This document shows positions 1-10,486 of a stretch of DNA of 18,943 bases, one piece after another. This DNA comes from Nitrosomonadales bacterium (GTDB lineage Bacteria > Pseudomonadota > Gammaproteobacteria > Burkholderiales > Gallionellaceae): assembly GCA_016721605.1 (NCBI GenBank), contig JADKHS010000025.1:1-18943 (forward strand), read 5' to 3'. Positions within the stretch are counted from its first letter, which is position 1, and every line of letters starts with the position of its first letter. Position numbers and translations under genes: made by a program. The notes below the pieces were generated by a model. That model searched no databases. It worked only from the letters and a program-made list of their open reading frames with translations, and was not told where the DNA came from.

Positions 1-1753
1 ATGTTTGTCTGTTTGCATAGGCAACAAGGTCACATTGCCGCCGCGCGCCGACACAATGCGCAGGCGAAGAGAGCCATTTGCGAGCAAGTCCGTTTGCTTT
101 TTATTTTTTAACGCCGCTCTTATCGTGAATGGCTCTCCAGCAGCTAACGTTTGCATGTGCTCGCTTAGCCATGTCATTGCGATGCCTTGACTGACATCTT
201 TTTTTTCAGAGGGGTTCACCTTGATACCCATACATTCGGTAAAAACAGGTATTTGACTAGCAAGTGCCAGCACTAAGCGGCCTGCTGAAGGTAGCTTTAC
301 CACAGCTGCATACTCCCCTGTGCTGGTTTCGCGAAAACCCTGACGCACCACCATTGCGGACATGGGGGTATGGCCATAAGCCTTTAGTCCTGAGTCAGGC
401 GCATTCATACCTTCCATATAGTGATAGAGCGTTTTTCACGGTGTAGCAAAGAACGCACCATTACCATCCAGCGTGACTGCCATAGTTGATGCTCTTGGCA
501 GGTTAGCGACGGCGGCTAAGGGGGACTCACCGGCGGTAATATATTTGATGATGGGTGATTCACTTTGCAAGCTTGCTAAAGCCACCATTGCAATTCGCTC
601 AGTCAAAAGGGTTCTTACGTATGCATATTGTTCAGAGAAAATCATATCATACGGTTGCCCAGAGATGGTTAAGCGATGCCGCTCTTTACCTGTATTGGCA
701 TCTAGCACGTACAAGCGATGTTGGGAAGGATTTACCAGTAACACATGTTTGCCATCCGGTGTTAATTTTGCCGGCCTAAGCCCGATTCGATTGTCAACAC
801 ATCTAAAGCGTTACCCTCTTGATCGTAACGATGGATGCGTCCCTCTTGTGCTTCAATTACCCACAAATTTTGTTCCTGGGTAATGAATACGGCTGCTATT
901 GGCTGTGGCCCAACAGTTATATCTTTTATTTTGGTTAGCGTTATGGCATCAATGACGGTTATGGTGCCCGCTTGGCGACTAGTGGCATAGGCATAACGGC
1001 CATCGCTTGAAAAAGCGAATTCATGGTGGCCCTGCGGTAGAGATAAATGCGCAACTATTTTCCCGCTGACCGTATCGAAAATATCAACGGCGCTCTCTTC
1101 CTCTTTATCGCCAGTTTGTCCGATCCACAATAAACGTTCATCAGGGTGTAAAGCCAAACGGCTCGGCCTGCCCGGCAAGGCAATATGGTCGATGGTTTTC
1201 AAACTTTGGATATCGAGAACCGCTAATTTTTTTTGTTCGGGCAATGCGATAAAGGCGCGTAGATCATCGCTGGACTTTACCCATATTCAAAACCACGGCC
1301 TTGTAATTTCGCTGACAGCACACAAACTGCTCGCCCACTGAAACTGACGGCTGGATCTAGCACCGATACGCCAGGTTCTGTATCCAGTGTCATCACATAA
1401 TAGCCAGTCAAATCCAATAAAGGACGCTGCAAGAGGTTGCCACTCAGAAAACGGGCAACCCTTTGGACGCAGACAGGAACAGAACCCGACAATGGATCGA
1501 TTTCACGGTCAAGCGGGCACCTGTTCCAGTTGCTGAGTGGCTGTCCATCGGCCGCGAATGGCTGTCAACCGCAATCCTGATGCCCCATCAGGAGGTTTGC
1601 TGGTGCTTTTGTATCAACCGATTCAACGCGTAAATGGATGCGGACCCCTTCGCGCTCTATCGTGCGATCAGCATACAAAATAGGCTCACTATGCGCTGCT
1701 GTCGCTACGATTAGCAGAGACAGCCATAACAAGTATTTTTTTGCGCTGACCAT
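1..1753 (-). pseudogene. Secreted YncE/YVTN-type beta-propeller protein, frameshifted, cut by left edge
   Basis: The start is the ATG at 1753, three bases after the oxidase stop, so the two genes form an operon. The first codons give a signal peptide (MVSAKKYLLWLSLL, then a hydrophobic run ending AAHS). The restored protein shows propeller blades, for example LALHPDERLLWIGQ, FAFSSDGRYAYATS and VLLVNPSQHRLYVLD. These are followed by a C-terminal segment with HYMEGMNAP and a beta-rich stretch that continues past base 1. Such proteins are periplasmic or surface beta-propellers often found near metal or redox enzymes; the exact role is unknown. Single-base shifts break the frame near 1570, 1518, 1276, 775 and 436. 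The one at 1276 restores YGKSSDDLRAFIALPEQKKL, and the one at 436 joins FFATP to KTLYHYMEGM. The exact frame between 1515 and 1575 is uncertain. The family call is moderately sure; whether this is a true pseudogene or sequencing error is open. Confidence 0.72.
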
Positions 1754-1756
1754 ACT

Positions 1757-4700
1757 CTAGTTGCAATTATGCCGTAATGGATCGTTGGGGTAGTTAACTT
1801 TATTATCTTCAACACGAATTACTGCCCACACGCCATTGGTGATGCCGAAGCCGCCGTGGTCTCGCCATAGATAGTCGCCCGGCACGCGGTGTTTACCACC
1901 CGCGTGTGGAAACACCATATCGAAATGCGCCATCGGCGTAATACTTTCCTGGCCACCCATTCCTTTTGCCATTGGGTTATCACCAATGCATTTTGAAGGT
2001 GTTAGCCACTCGGATGGCCGGCTACCCATCGGGAAACCGGAAGCGTCAACTTTTTCTGCTAAGTAGGGATCACGTGCCCAGTTATGGCCATGTAACTCCA
2101 CTACACTCGCTCGCCCGGTTCCGGTTGGTAACAGGGTGCGAATACGCATCTCTTCGCCAGCGTGTGCCGTCATCACTGGCACATAAGGCTCTCCCACAAT
2201 TGCTTGTGCGGTAGTAACCGTGCCGCCGTTAGTACAGCATTGATTGCTAAAAGCTTGCCAGGCATGTTCGGCGCCACCAAAACCACTTTTCCCAAATGGC
2301 GCATCAGGCGGCAAACCAAAGCGATACCATAGCGGTTCAGCGCCATAGTTGATTGCCATATGTCCAGAATCATGCGCATCTTCTGGCGCGGTTTGCAGGG
2401 GGTTTTCGGCTGCATCCTCTTTTTCCGCCGCAAGATTGGCGATGGGCCCGCTGTCCTTGCCATAACGAAGGTTCAAGGCTTTTTGATGTACCAGCACTAA
2501 ATCGCGGAAAGTTCGAAGAGTGGCTTTACCATTATCCACAATGGGGTACGCCACATCAGCTGTTGCCCGTGTTCTGCGTTTATTGACTTGATTGACACCT
2601 GGGTTTTGTCTATCTATAGCCGTGTCATCCGTATACTCACGCCAGCTGGAGCCTGTGGGTTCAATAATCATTGCCCACAGCGCCTTTTGACCTTGCTTGA
2701 TGCGGTCGGGTGGAGAGAGGTTGGTTGCGCCAAATTCAATCGGTACAAAACGGCAGGCTTCCCTTGACAAACTTGCCAAGCGTGTTGTTTTAACGGTAAG
2801 GCCAGGGTATCGCTTAGCACGCCAGGCATATGCAGGTTTAGCCATATTATCAATGCCATCGACCTCAAACATAAAGCTATCGCTAAGTATTTTAGCTAAC
2901 TGCGCAACTGTTTTTTAGGTGCCGTTTTTAAGATTACTTTTTCGTAGAATATCAATATTTGACTTTAACAGCCGTGTAATTTGCGAGCTGAACTTCTTGG
3001 TGCATAGTCTTCGGTTACTCAATACGACTTCACGTTTGAAGTAAGCATCACTTCCTAAAGCGGTGCTTCATCTTCCAGGAATCTGCGGCGATACCTACAT
3101 TTCCAACAAGTACTGCATAGCCTGCCTTTTCTCTTGCATCTGCCGTAAGTGGTGTGCCGGCAGGCAAGATTCCTGACGTGTTGTTTTTCGTTCGTGATTT
3201 CGATGCATCCTGCATCCAAAGCTATGTTGCTAATGTTTTTCAACATATCTTCAAATTTAGCCTTTTGATTTTCAGTGTGAAATTTTCTTCCATCTACCAA
3301 GGTACTGAGTGCCCCTTCCTGAAATGCTTCGAGGGTCATCAATTCAGATAGGGGGCGCAAATTGGGCTGATTCGCCGGTGCACTTAACTTCGTGAGTTTA
3401 ATCTGGGCATCAACATTTTCGGAGTAGCAAATATTTTCCGAAGGCGCAACGTCCAGAACCCCGGCATACCATTGATAGACTTTCACCCAACCCGGTGCAA
3501 TGCTGTTGATTTTGTTCGTGCCGATATTATTGCCGCCATAGGCTTGCACATCGTAATGCACCAGTTGTGGATGCAAGCCAATACGATTGGATGGGCGAAT
3601 CAGATTGTTGTTGAACGATGTCATCTTCAGCCAGGCAAACCTTTGTCGCGACGGACAATGCCGGATAAAGAAGTGTAGCCATCTAAATCAGGCATCTCTT
3701 TTCTGGATTTTGGCAAACGGTTGTACAACATCACCTTGCATTCGCCTGCCGGCGGCAGCACGAATAACAACTGGTTCAACAGGATGGCCGGGGCGTATTT
3801 TACCGGTAGCAGGATCGATATCTTTATTACGCACAAACATGATGGCGGTTGGGTCATGCAAAAGACCCGCGCCAAATTCGTGTGTTGTCGGATTACCATC
3901 TTCATTTGTAGTCTGAATACTGATGGTGCTGCACATGGGTTTATAGACCAAAGTGCCACCCGCATCGTTGAGTGAAGTGCGGGGTCGTTGGGGATATTGA
4001 TGCCAAGCGGTTTGTCCAAAAACAGTGTTCGCCAGTACGGCTGACACATAGTAACGGCGAATTAACGCATTGGCAGGGGCAATCGTGTACAGGCCTAAAC
4101 CTTGCTCAGGTGCGAGTAAAGTAGGCTTCGGATTGCTGGGTAATGGCACCAAGTTGTCTTTGTTGTCTCCTCTTTCATCTACATCTTCATCACGGCGATT
4201 CATACTGCGAAGGATTCCCGAGCACCGCTCCATAAACCATCTTGACTGGTATCAATGGTGTACATTCGGTCATTCATATGTGTTGGGCTTTCATAATCGG
4301 TAATACGGGCGGTAAGTGTAAATTGCTCGATAAACCGGCATTCTGTGAATTACGCCAACCCGAATGTGGCGCTTGTCCAAACCAGAGCCACCTTGCATCC
4401 AACCCAAAGCATTTATCGAACCATTGTGCTCGTGTTCGTGTGAGCCAGCTTGAATTTTGACGCGCACTAAGTCACCTGCATAAGCACGCATGATCGGTGT
4501 ATAAGGATCGCCTTTTGCCGATGAGTGTTAATGTCTTGGGCATAGAAGGGCTTCGAGCCTGCAATGCCGGGATCTTCACCGCCGACACCATTGAGGAATT
4601 TATTGGCACGATCTGTTCGTGTTTGCATGGCAAATGCCATATCTCCCGCAAAGCCGGAAGCTTGATCCCCCTTCTTGCCATCCCACGCAACTTTATTTTC

Positions 4701-7700
4701 ATCATAAACGCGTGCCGCAACGGGTTCATTGCGATAGTTCACAACCATCATACCCACATCATCTGTCGAAATTGCCTCGGGGCAAGGACGTGGCGGTGCC
4801 TGCTTAGGCGTAGAGTTGTAAACCGCACTTAACCACTTATCCTTTTCGACAGCACGGCAGAGCGTGTTACCTCCTGGGCATGTCGGCTCAAAACCAATGA
4901 TGTCAGGGAACACGCTCGGTGCTGGTTTACGTACCGAAGGATGAATCGCTACACGGAAACTTTCGGCAGTTGCTGGTTTGACAATACCTTTTTGATCAAC
5001 GCCATAAAATGATCTTTCTGGTACGCATGCTGAAAATCACCATATTGCAAGAAAAATTCGCGGTGTGAATCGTCTTTGCCATCACTGTCAACATCAATCG
5101 CTTTCCCATTTTTGTTTGTAATGATGGCCTGCCATGATGTTGGGCCACCATCTTTCCGTGCGGCAGTGTCATAGAGCAACTCGCCTGTTTCATTATTTCT
5201 CCACAAAGAACCCGCCGGCTCCGTTAGCATGGTGGCATATAGCCCTAGCTGCTGATGCGTTGATGGGCCTAAGTGATCATGAGTGAAGGTGATACCCAAG
5301 CCACGGTTTACCCCGCCCGCATTAAAAATTGGGTCCGAGAACCAGCGCTGTAAGGTTGTGCGGGCGCCTAACCAATCACAAACTCCGGGCATACCATATT
5401 GCTTATCAAAAGCCTTTGAGTCACCGCCCACGACATTCCAAAGTTTCACACAGTCGCTTTCTTGATGGCCTGCGAGGATTCCGAAGTAAGGATGCGCTTT
5501 AGGGACTAGCGGATCACTACTGTTGTTATAAGGGTTTGGTACAGGGGATTCTGCTTGGTGTATTTCATTCCATTTATTAATGGCATGTATACGCTCACGC
5601 ACCATACCTGGCGAGAAGGTGCCATCTTCGTAATTCCAACCATTGGCGCTACCATCGCCTGCTGTTAAATCCCATTTGGGTAAATGAATATGCTGGCCGA
5701 TAACATCGGTAGGTGTGGTGATTTGATAATCGTCCATATAAAAATCTTTTGGTATTAGATTGGTGTGCGCGTACATCGCACAATCAAAAGTATTCATCCG
5801 TAACACCAGTGGCTCTGGCGACCGCTTTTTATCCAATAAAGCGCCCACGTCTTCCCATAGCGTCAAAATACGCTGTTGTGGATAGTGATAACCGAGTTTG
5901 TTGAACACCACATCCAGCTGTAAATTCGCACCGCGATACACGCGCGGTTTATCCGCGCCGAATTCAATGCTCTTTACGTTGAAAAATTTACCTGTAGCGC
6001 CGCCAAAAAACTCGCCATCGCCACCCGTTGTAAGCAGCTTGCCCTTATCGTCCATGCATGGGTCGTTATAGGGCGCGCCTGGATCGGCTTTTTGACCATT
6101 GGTGAAAAGTAGGCGGGTGTTTCATTGCCGGACTTATCGATTTTAGAGGAAGGATGTGTGCGATCGGCATGGAATGCCATTGCCACTTTCTCCATTGGGG
6201 TACCCTTTTCGTCGTAGTACACCGGTTTGGCGACTTCGATATGTTTTTCTGCAGTGAAGCGAGTAAGCTCCCCTGAGGCTACTCCGCCTGCTGAATAGCC
6301 AGCCAAAGCGTGGCGAGGCAAACCGCCATCCCAACCATCCACGATACCGGGGATGGATGTCATATCCAAAGGCGGCGTAGTGGGGCGTGAACCTACAGTA
6401 GAATCTATACCAGCAACCCAGAATGGATAGCCAGGATTTTTATCCTGTTCCACCACATGGGCGACAGAACCATAATTGATGTTATCCACTGTGCGTGCTT
6501 GCACTTCCACCTTGCTGGCATGACTGCCATGGCTTTTCCGGGCAGAGGGACGATGGCGGGAATTGGTGTGCCCGCAACAATTTCACCGTCAGGCAAAGCG
6601 CGTGACTTGAGTGCTGGTTGCCCATATTGCAACCCGAATTTATTTTGGTGGAAACCATCCGGAGTCTCACTTACGTTTAAGCGCGTACCACCTTCAAATA
6701 CATCATGGTTGCGCCACATGTACCACATGCCTTGAGCGAAATGCGGGTAGAAGTGGCAGTGAAAAATAGCATCTCCAACGGTTTTATTACGATTGCCCGA
6801 ACCACCAAAAGCAATTTCGTAGGTATAGCCTGAACCAGGCCCTATACCTTGGGCATCGATATAGTTGGAATTGTCATCATTGGCATTGAACAACCATTGG
6901 TGATTATGCAGATGAAAAATATGCTGTTCCTTGCCGGCGTGCAAATTCCTGAACTTTACAAAATCGCCAATATAGCTGTGATGCACATTGGCCGGATCAT
7001 GTGGATAATAAGCCTGGGTTGCGCGTTGCTCCTTTGGTTGTTCGCAAAATTCTTTTTTTTCTTTAGCATAATTCGGGTCAGTGAGATACTCAGGCTGGCA
7101 CTGACTAATCACCAGGTTGGCAGGATTATCCACCAACATTGCCGCATCACCGACGGCAAACGATGACAAGAAAAATTCTTCGTAAGCGCAGTCAATACAA
7201 TCTTGCATCGGCCCCGCTTTCAACCGATTGGCAATAATTTCAGCGCCGACACCGCCAGAACCATAATTAATCATAAAACCATCACGTACACCATGCAGGG
7301 TATGCGATAGTTCCTGGTGTTCAAAGAAATATGGGAATGCTTGTGTCACGGCATTTTCATCGTGAAAGATCGAAACAAATTCGCGGAATGGCTCCAAGCG
7401 GGTAGGAACAGTCGGGTTTTGCTTGCCTTGTGATTCCAGTGGATAGGTCTCTAGCGGGAATCTGCCATCACCACCAGGCCCAATAATTAAGGCATTAATA
7501 TCGCCGTGCATAATGCGTCGATTGAAGACCATATTCAGTATTGGTTTACCTGCTTTACCTTCCTGGCACCATACACCTTGCGTTTTACAGTCATCAGGAT
7601 AAGTCGCTTCGTAATCAATGATGGGCTGTCCTGTTCGCGTGACGCCCTTGGTCGCCAATCGCATTTCCTCTTCCGTCAACTGTGCGCGATAAAAATTCGC

Positions 7701-8504
7701 ACCTTTTGGCTGTACCGTTACGGCACCAAATAAGCCAACACCACTATCACCCGCCGAACCTTCGCCACCGAATACAGCACCATCATTACTGACTAAATAC
7801 GCCCCCTTCTTTAGGGGCGAAAAAACAGTATTCTTGTGTTTCCCCAGGTTTAGCAAGACTATTGACCTTATTATTGCCTGTGTAGGAGCTGTCATCGTTG
7901 ATTGAGTTGACTAATTCCAAGCCCTGCGGATGAAAACCAGCGACACGGCTGGCGACTTGGTCGTCAAGTCGAAAGAGCTTATCCTTGCCAGCAGGGTCGT
8001 CTTTAACTGCATGTTCCAGCGGATGATCAATGCCAGGCAAAGGGTCAGGAAATGAGTCGTATGGATTTCCTGGTGTTGTATGCGGTGGAATTGGTTTAAC
8101 TTCTAACAGGTTCGTAAAGCGAATTTTTAGATAACCGCCTTCTGCTACCCGCAACACCAAAGGGCGGGGCCTTAAGTCTGGACGCAAAGCAATGCCGCGA
8201 CTCGTGTGATTTATGGCGGCTTTCTGAAAATACTTTTCACCTTCAGCACTGTAATCAAAAGTATGGTGGCTTGCTAAATCAATCACATCATGGCGCAAGG
8301 CGTACATCATCCAATTGACGTTTTGTGCTCCAAGACGGTTAAATATCATCGGGTGATCAATCGCGACCACATCTGCTTGAAGTGCAGAAGCCGGACATTC
8401 TTTTTTAGGGAGTAGCGGTGGCCGCTGCTGCGCAAGAGCCTCATTGCCCCCAATCAAAATAGAAAAACGAGCAAGACCCAAACGGGCATCAGACGATAGT
8501 TCAT
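1757..8504 (-). pseudogene. mofA: MofA-like giant multicopper oxidase (putative Mn(II) oxidase), many frameshifts
   Basis: Restored by frame-hopping, this reads as one secreted protein of about 2,250 residues, longer than the roughly 1,660 I recall for Leptothrix MofA. The likely start is ATG 8504, giving a hydrophobic signal (MNYRLMPVWVLLVFLF), a shift near 8450, then GGNEALAQQ as the cleavage region. Copper ligands are visible: HIFHLH (HxxHxH) at 6893-6922, HCHFYPHFAQGM (HCHx3Hx4M, type 1/3 site) at 6726-6761, HDH at 5273-5281, HEHEH around 4421-4443 and HGHNW at 2078-2092. The family oxidises metals, notably Mn(II) to Mn(III/IV), outside the cytoplasm. Frame changes lie near 8450, 7808, 6516, 6091, 4991, 4514, 4365, 4332, 4200, 3760, 3643, 3168, 3060, 3002, 2977, 2958 and 2913. 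Several sit in A runs on the coding strand one base too short. No substitution-type stop was needed to explain a break. The family is quite sure; the Mn substrate is inference. Confidence 0.8.
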
Positions 8505-8962
8505 AACTCCCCACTATGAAAATAGCGCTCAACTTTGAATATCCAGCCCCCAACCCTACGTCACCAGAACAGTGGCAGAGCTGAGGGTGGAACGAATGAA
8601 ATTCATACTGCTTGCTGCTGATATTGCATTCACCCCCGACTCTTGGCTCGCTGCGCTGTTTCAGGAAGGTGAATATCGAGGGCTTTCAGTTGGCCGTGCC
8701 TGCAAGCAAGTCCGGTAAAATTCCATACGTATCCATTGCGCCATCAGCTTCCCGTAGTGGTTATTTGTGGCTATGCACGAGTTTTAGATACTTCTGTCCC
8801 ATCACATTCTATGAAAATTAATGCATTTTGTTACCGATTTTTCGTCAGTAATGCTTCCGGTTCCATATTAAAATAAATCATGACGCGAAGTAAAGCCTGC
8901 AGGAACAGTATTAAAACTAAAATGGGGTAAACGGTAAGTATTTTTTTGTCAATGAATTTTTA
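8505..8962. other. Gap without a recognisable gene, upstream of the oxidase
   Basis: About 460 bases between the oxidase start and the PEP-CTERM remnant. A plus-strand 69-codon ORF (8612-8821) and a 35-codon ORF beginning at 8597 have no recognisable motifs and the minus strand is broken in all frames. The oxidase promoter is expected here, but no convincing -35/-10 pair was seen. A GGGGAG sits only two bases before ATG 8504, unusually close for a ribosome binding site. Confidence 0.4.
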
Positions 8963-9280
8963 TTAACTGTACCTGGTTTTTTTCAACCCAATAAAACCAA
9001 TCAATCCTGTTGCAAATAACCACATTACTCCTGGCTCAGGAACTGAACCTACTTTAATAACTGGAACGGAGTGATTGCATTTGCAAAATCCCAGCTTGCT
9101 TCCAGATAAACAGGGTTTCCCAATGTAGACTCCTCAACAAATAATGGGCACTTCTATAATTCCGTTAATTTCCACCCGCCTCCATCGTATAACTGGGGTC
9201 TACCATCGAATTTGCAGATGACGACCATCAGATGAAAGCGTAGCATATCTCACTGACGGGGGTGTGGCTCCTGGGGTCAG
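8963..9280 (-). pseudogene. PEP-CTERM sorted surface protein, C-terminal remnant
   Basis: The end of the minus-strand frame reads VGSVPEPGVMWLFATGLIGF followed by a basic tail (KKTRYS) and a TAA at 8963. That is the standard PEP-CTERM arrangement: a PEP box, one membrane helix, then basic residues, recognised by an exosortase for surface or exopolysaccharide-linked export. Upstream pieces in shifted frames (FVEESTLGNPVYLEASWDF, then FDGRPQLYDGGGWKLTEL, then GATPPSVRYATLSSDGRHL) look like one beta-rich ectodomain interrupted by about three single-base shifts near 9075, 9150 and 9210. No start was located, so the N-terminus is missing or unreadable. Its position just upstream of the oxidase, same strand, suggests a related cell-surface function. 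Confidence 0.6.
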
Positions 9281-9381
9281 CGAACTTGGTAACGGGTCTC
9301 GCTTGAGTCTGAAATGCCGCCCCTGTCAGGCCTTACATTTGACATTTTTGTGAAATTAAAGGGGCTAAGCTCGAATATTTC

Positions 9382-9445
9382 TGCTAAAACAAAAAAGGTG
9401 TTAGTCATTGCATAGTGCATTGACTAACACCTTTTTTGCTAAAAC
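9382..9445. repeat. Perfect hairpin flanked by 9-bp direct repeats
   Basis: TGCTAAAAC occurs at 9382-9390 and again at 9437-9445. Between them lies a 46-base palindromic piece (9391-9436). The layout, direct repeats around an inverted repeat, resembles a small palindromic insertion with a target duplication, although it may simply be a terminator with chance flanks. Confidence 0.45.
9390..9438 (-). terminator. Bidirectional hairpin terminator downstream of higBA
   Basis: The arms 9390-9407 and 9421-9438 are perfectly complementary over 18 bp (core GGTGTTAGTCA with TGACTAACACC, bounded by an A6 and a T6 run). The loop holds a second small helix (TGCA-TAG-TGCA). The T run follows the GC-containing stem on either strand, so it can end transcription both ways. 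It lies about 130 bases after the higA stop and also shields the decayed oxidase operon. Confidence 0.7.
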
Positions 9446-9570
9446 CTGGCTGACTGACTTCGGTATTGCCCTTCGTTCAAGCTGATTGCTGTCCTTTATG
9501 CAGTCGTTGGAATTTTCATTCGGAGAATAGAAGATAACCCAACAGCGGACGGTGGTTTCAGACACCGCCG

Positions 9571-10056
9571 TCACCGAGCAATGTTTTGGGCATCTTGGAA
9601 GCGGACAGTGCTTTGTGTCCAGGTCAAATTAGAGGGCACGAATACAGCTGGGCTAATGCCGAAAAACTTGCCTAATTTTCCTGCCAAGGTTGCGCTGATT
9701 TTTCGTTTACCTGCCAAGATTGCCGACAGGTTGCTCTGTGGCACAATGGCTGACAGGTCTTCTTGCTTCAAGCCGCGAGCATCCATCAAGAAACGCAGGG
9801 CATCCTTGGGTTCTGCTGCCTCAATGGCGTAGTGCTCTTGCTCATACTTCGAGACCATATCCCCAACCAAATCAAGCAAGCCTGACAGCGGATGGTCTTC
9901 GTTATCTCCGGCGGTATCCAGAAGGGAGTTCATCAGGGCCACCATACGGTCATAACTCTTTTTTTCATGGATGGGGCGAAGATGCGCCATTGCATCAAAA
10001 GCCTGCCAAGAGGATTGAATAGCCTGGATGTCAAACTGAGTGTGTGCTGCGCACAT
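9571..10056 (-). CDS. higA: HigA-family antitoxin (COG5499-like, helix-turn-helix)
   Basis: A 161-residue protein with an N-terminal helical region and a C-terminal Xre-like helix-turn-helix at roughly 85-140, with LKQEDLSAIVPQSNLSAILA and GKRKISATLAGKLGKFFGIS. It is the antitoxin partner of the upstream HigB: family members bind and neutralise the toxin and repress their own promoter. Its ATG begins two bases after the higB stop, the toxin-first order typical of hig operons. The reading frame is intact, unlike the genes to its left. The hairpin at 9390-9438 ends the operon. Confidence 0.85.
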   Translation of the reverse strand: MCAAHTQFDIQAIQSSWQAFDAMAHLRPIHEKKSYDRMVALMNSLLDTAGDNEDHPLSGLLDLVGDMVSKYEQEHYAIEAAEPKDALRFLMDARGLKQEDLSAIVPQSNLSAILAGKRKISATLAGKLGKFFGISPAVFVPSNLTWTQSTVRFQDAQNIAR

Positions 10057-10058
10057 GA

Positions 10059-10361
10059 TTAGCCTTTGCCTTTCCTATAGAGCTTGTTCCAGCCATCGTA
10101 TTCCAGATGCGTCATCACCTTATACACAAATATCTTCTTGAACCTGTATCTGACGATAACGACTAGGCGATAGTTGTTTCCACCCACATCAAAGATCGTA
10201 TAGGGCGGCACGTAATCGACGGAGTTGAAAAACTCACGAACGTGGTTGAAATCCCTGAATTCAGCGTGCTCCACAACTGAGTGCCACTCGCGTAGAAGCT
10301 TTTCCGCCTCTGGATGTTTCTGCCAGAACTCGAGAAGCATTTTGATGGAGATGATGTGCAC
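10059..10361 (-). CDS. higB: HigB-family toxin, translation-dependent mRNA interferase
   Basis: A 100-residue protein matching the HigB-2/COG4680 shape: MHIISIKMLLEFWQKHPEAE at the start, YRLVVIVRYRFKKIFVYKVM near residues 64-83 and a basic C-terminus. The family is a RelE-fold ribonuclease that cuts mRNA on the ribosome, held inactive by HigA. The start is GTG at 10361; the first residues (M-H-I-I-S) align with what is usual for the family, while the next in-frame ATG at 10340 would remove them. No Shine-Dalgarno sequence precedes the GTG. The predicted transcription start coincides with it, so translation is probably leaderless. Confidence 0.85.
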   Translation of the reverse strand: MHIISIKMLLEFWQKHPEAEKLLREWHSVVEHAEFRDFNHVREFFNSVDYVPPYTIFDVGGNNYRLVVIVRYRFKKIFVYKVMTHLEYDGWNKLYRKGKG

Positions 10362-10367
10362 GAGCGA

Positions 10368-10395
10368 ATTATATCAAATTGATATATAGCGTCAA
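10368..10395 (-). promoter_or_regulatory. higBA sigma-70 promoter
   Basis: On the minus strand TTGACG (10395-10390) is followed after 16 bases by a perfect TATAAT (10373-10368). Seven bases beyond the -10 the first purine is the G at 10361, which is the first base of the higB GTG codon. Confidence 0.75.
10370..10386. promoter_or_regulatory. Candidate HigA operator palindrome
   Basis: TATATCAA-A-TTGATATA is a perfect inverted repeat with 8-bp arms and one central base. It covers half of the -10 box and most of the spacer of the higBA promoter. That is where a dimeric HigA repressor would be expected to bind for autoregulation. Binding is inferred. Confidence 0.6.
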
Positions 10396-10486
10396 GGCTA
10401 TGTACAACGAAAATTCTGACTGCGTGCTGCAATTCGGCGCCAAGCGGTATCTGAACGGTGGATATAGCCATCCCGGAAACCGCCAG

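Noticed and set aside
3055..3165. The basic, cysteine-rich tail (NLACRHTTYGRCKRK and onward) at the end of one oxidase frame
   Set aside because: It is the wrong frame. The alternative frame reads GILPAGTPLTADAREKAGYA, continuing the oxidase.
8505..8553. Extension of the oxidase start to a TTG at 8553 in the frame of the mature protein
   Set aside because: That N-terminus is not signal-like and has no ribosome site. The shifted frame from ATG 8504 gives a proper signal peptide leading to GGNEALAQQ.
8612..8821. Plus-strand 69-codon ORF upstream of the oxidase
   Set aside because: No ribosome site, no motif and unlike-protein composition; it is likely chance.
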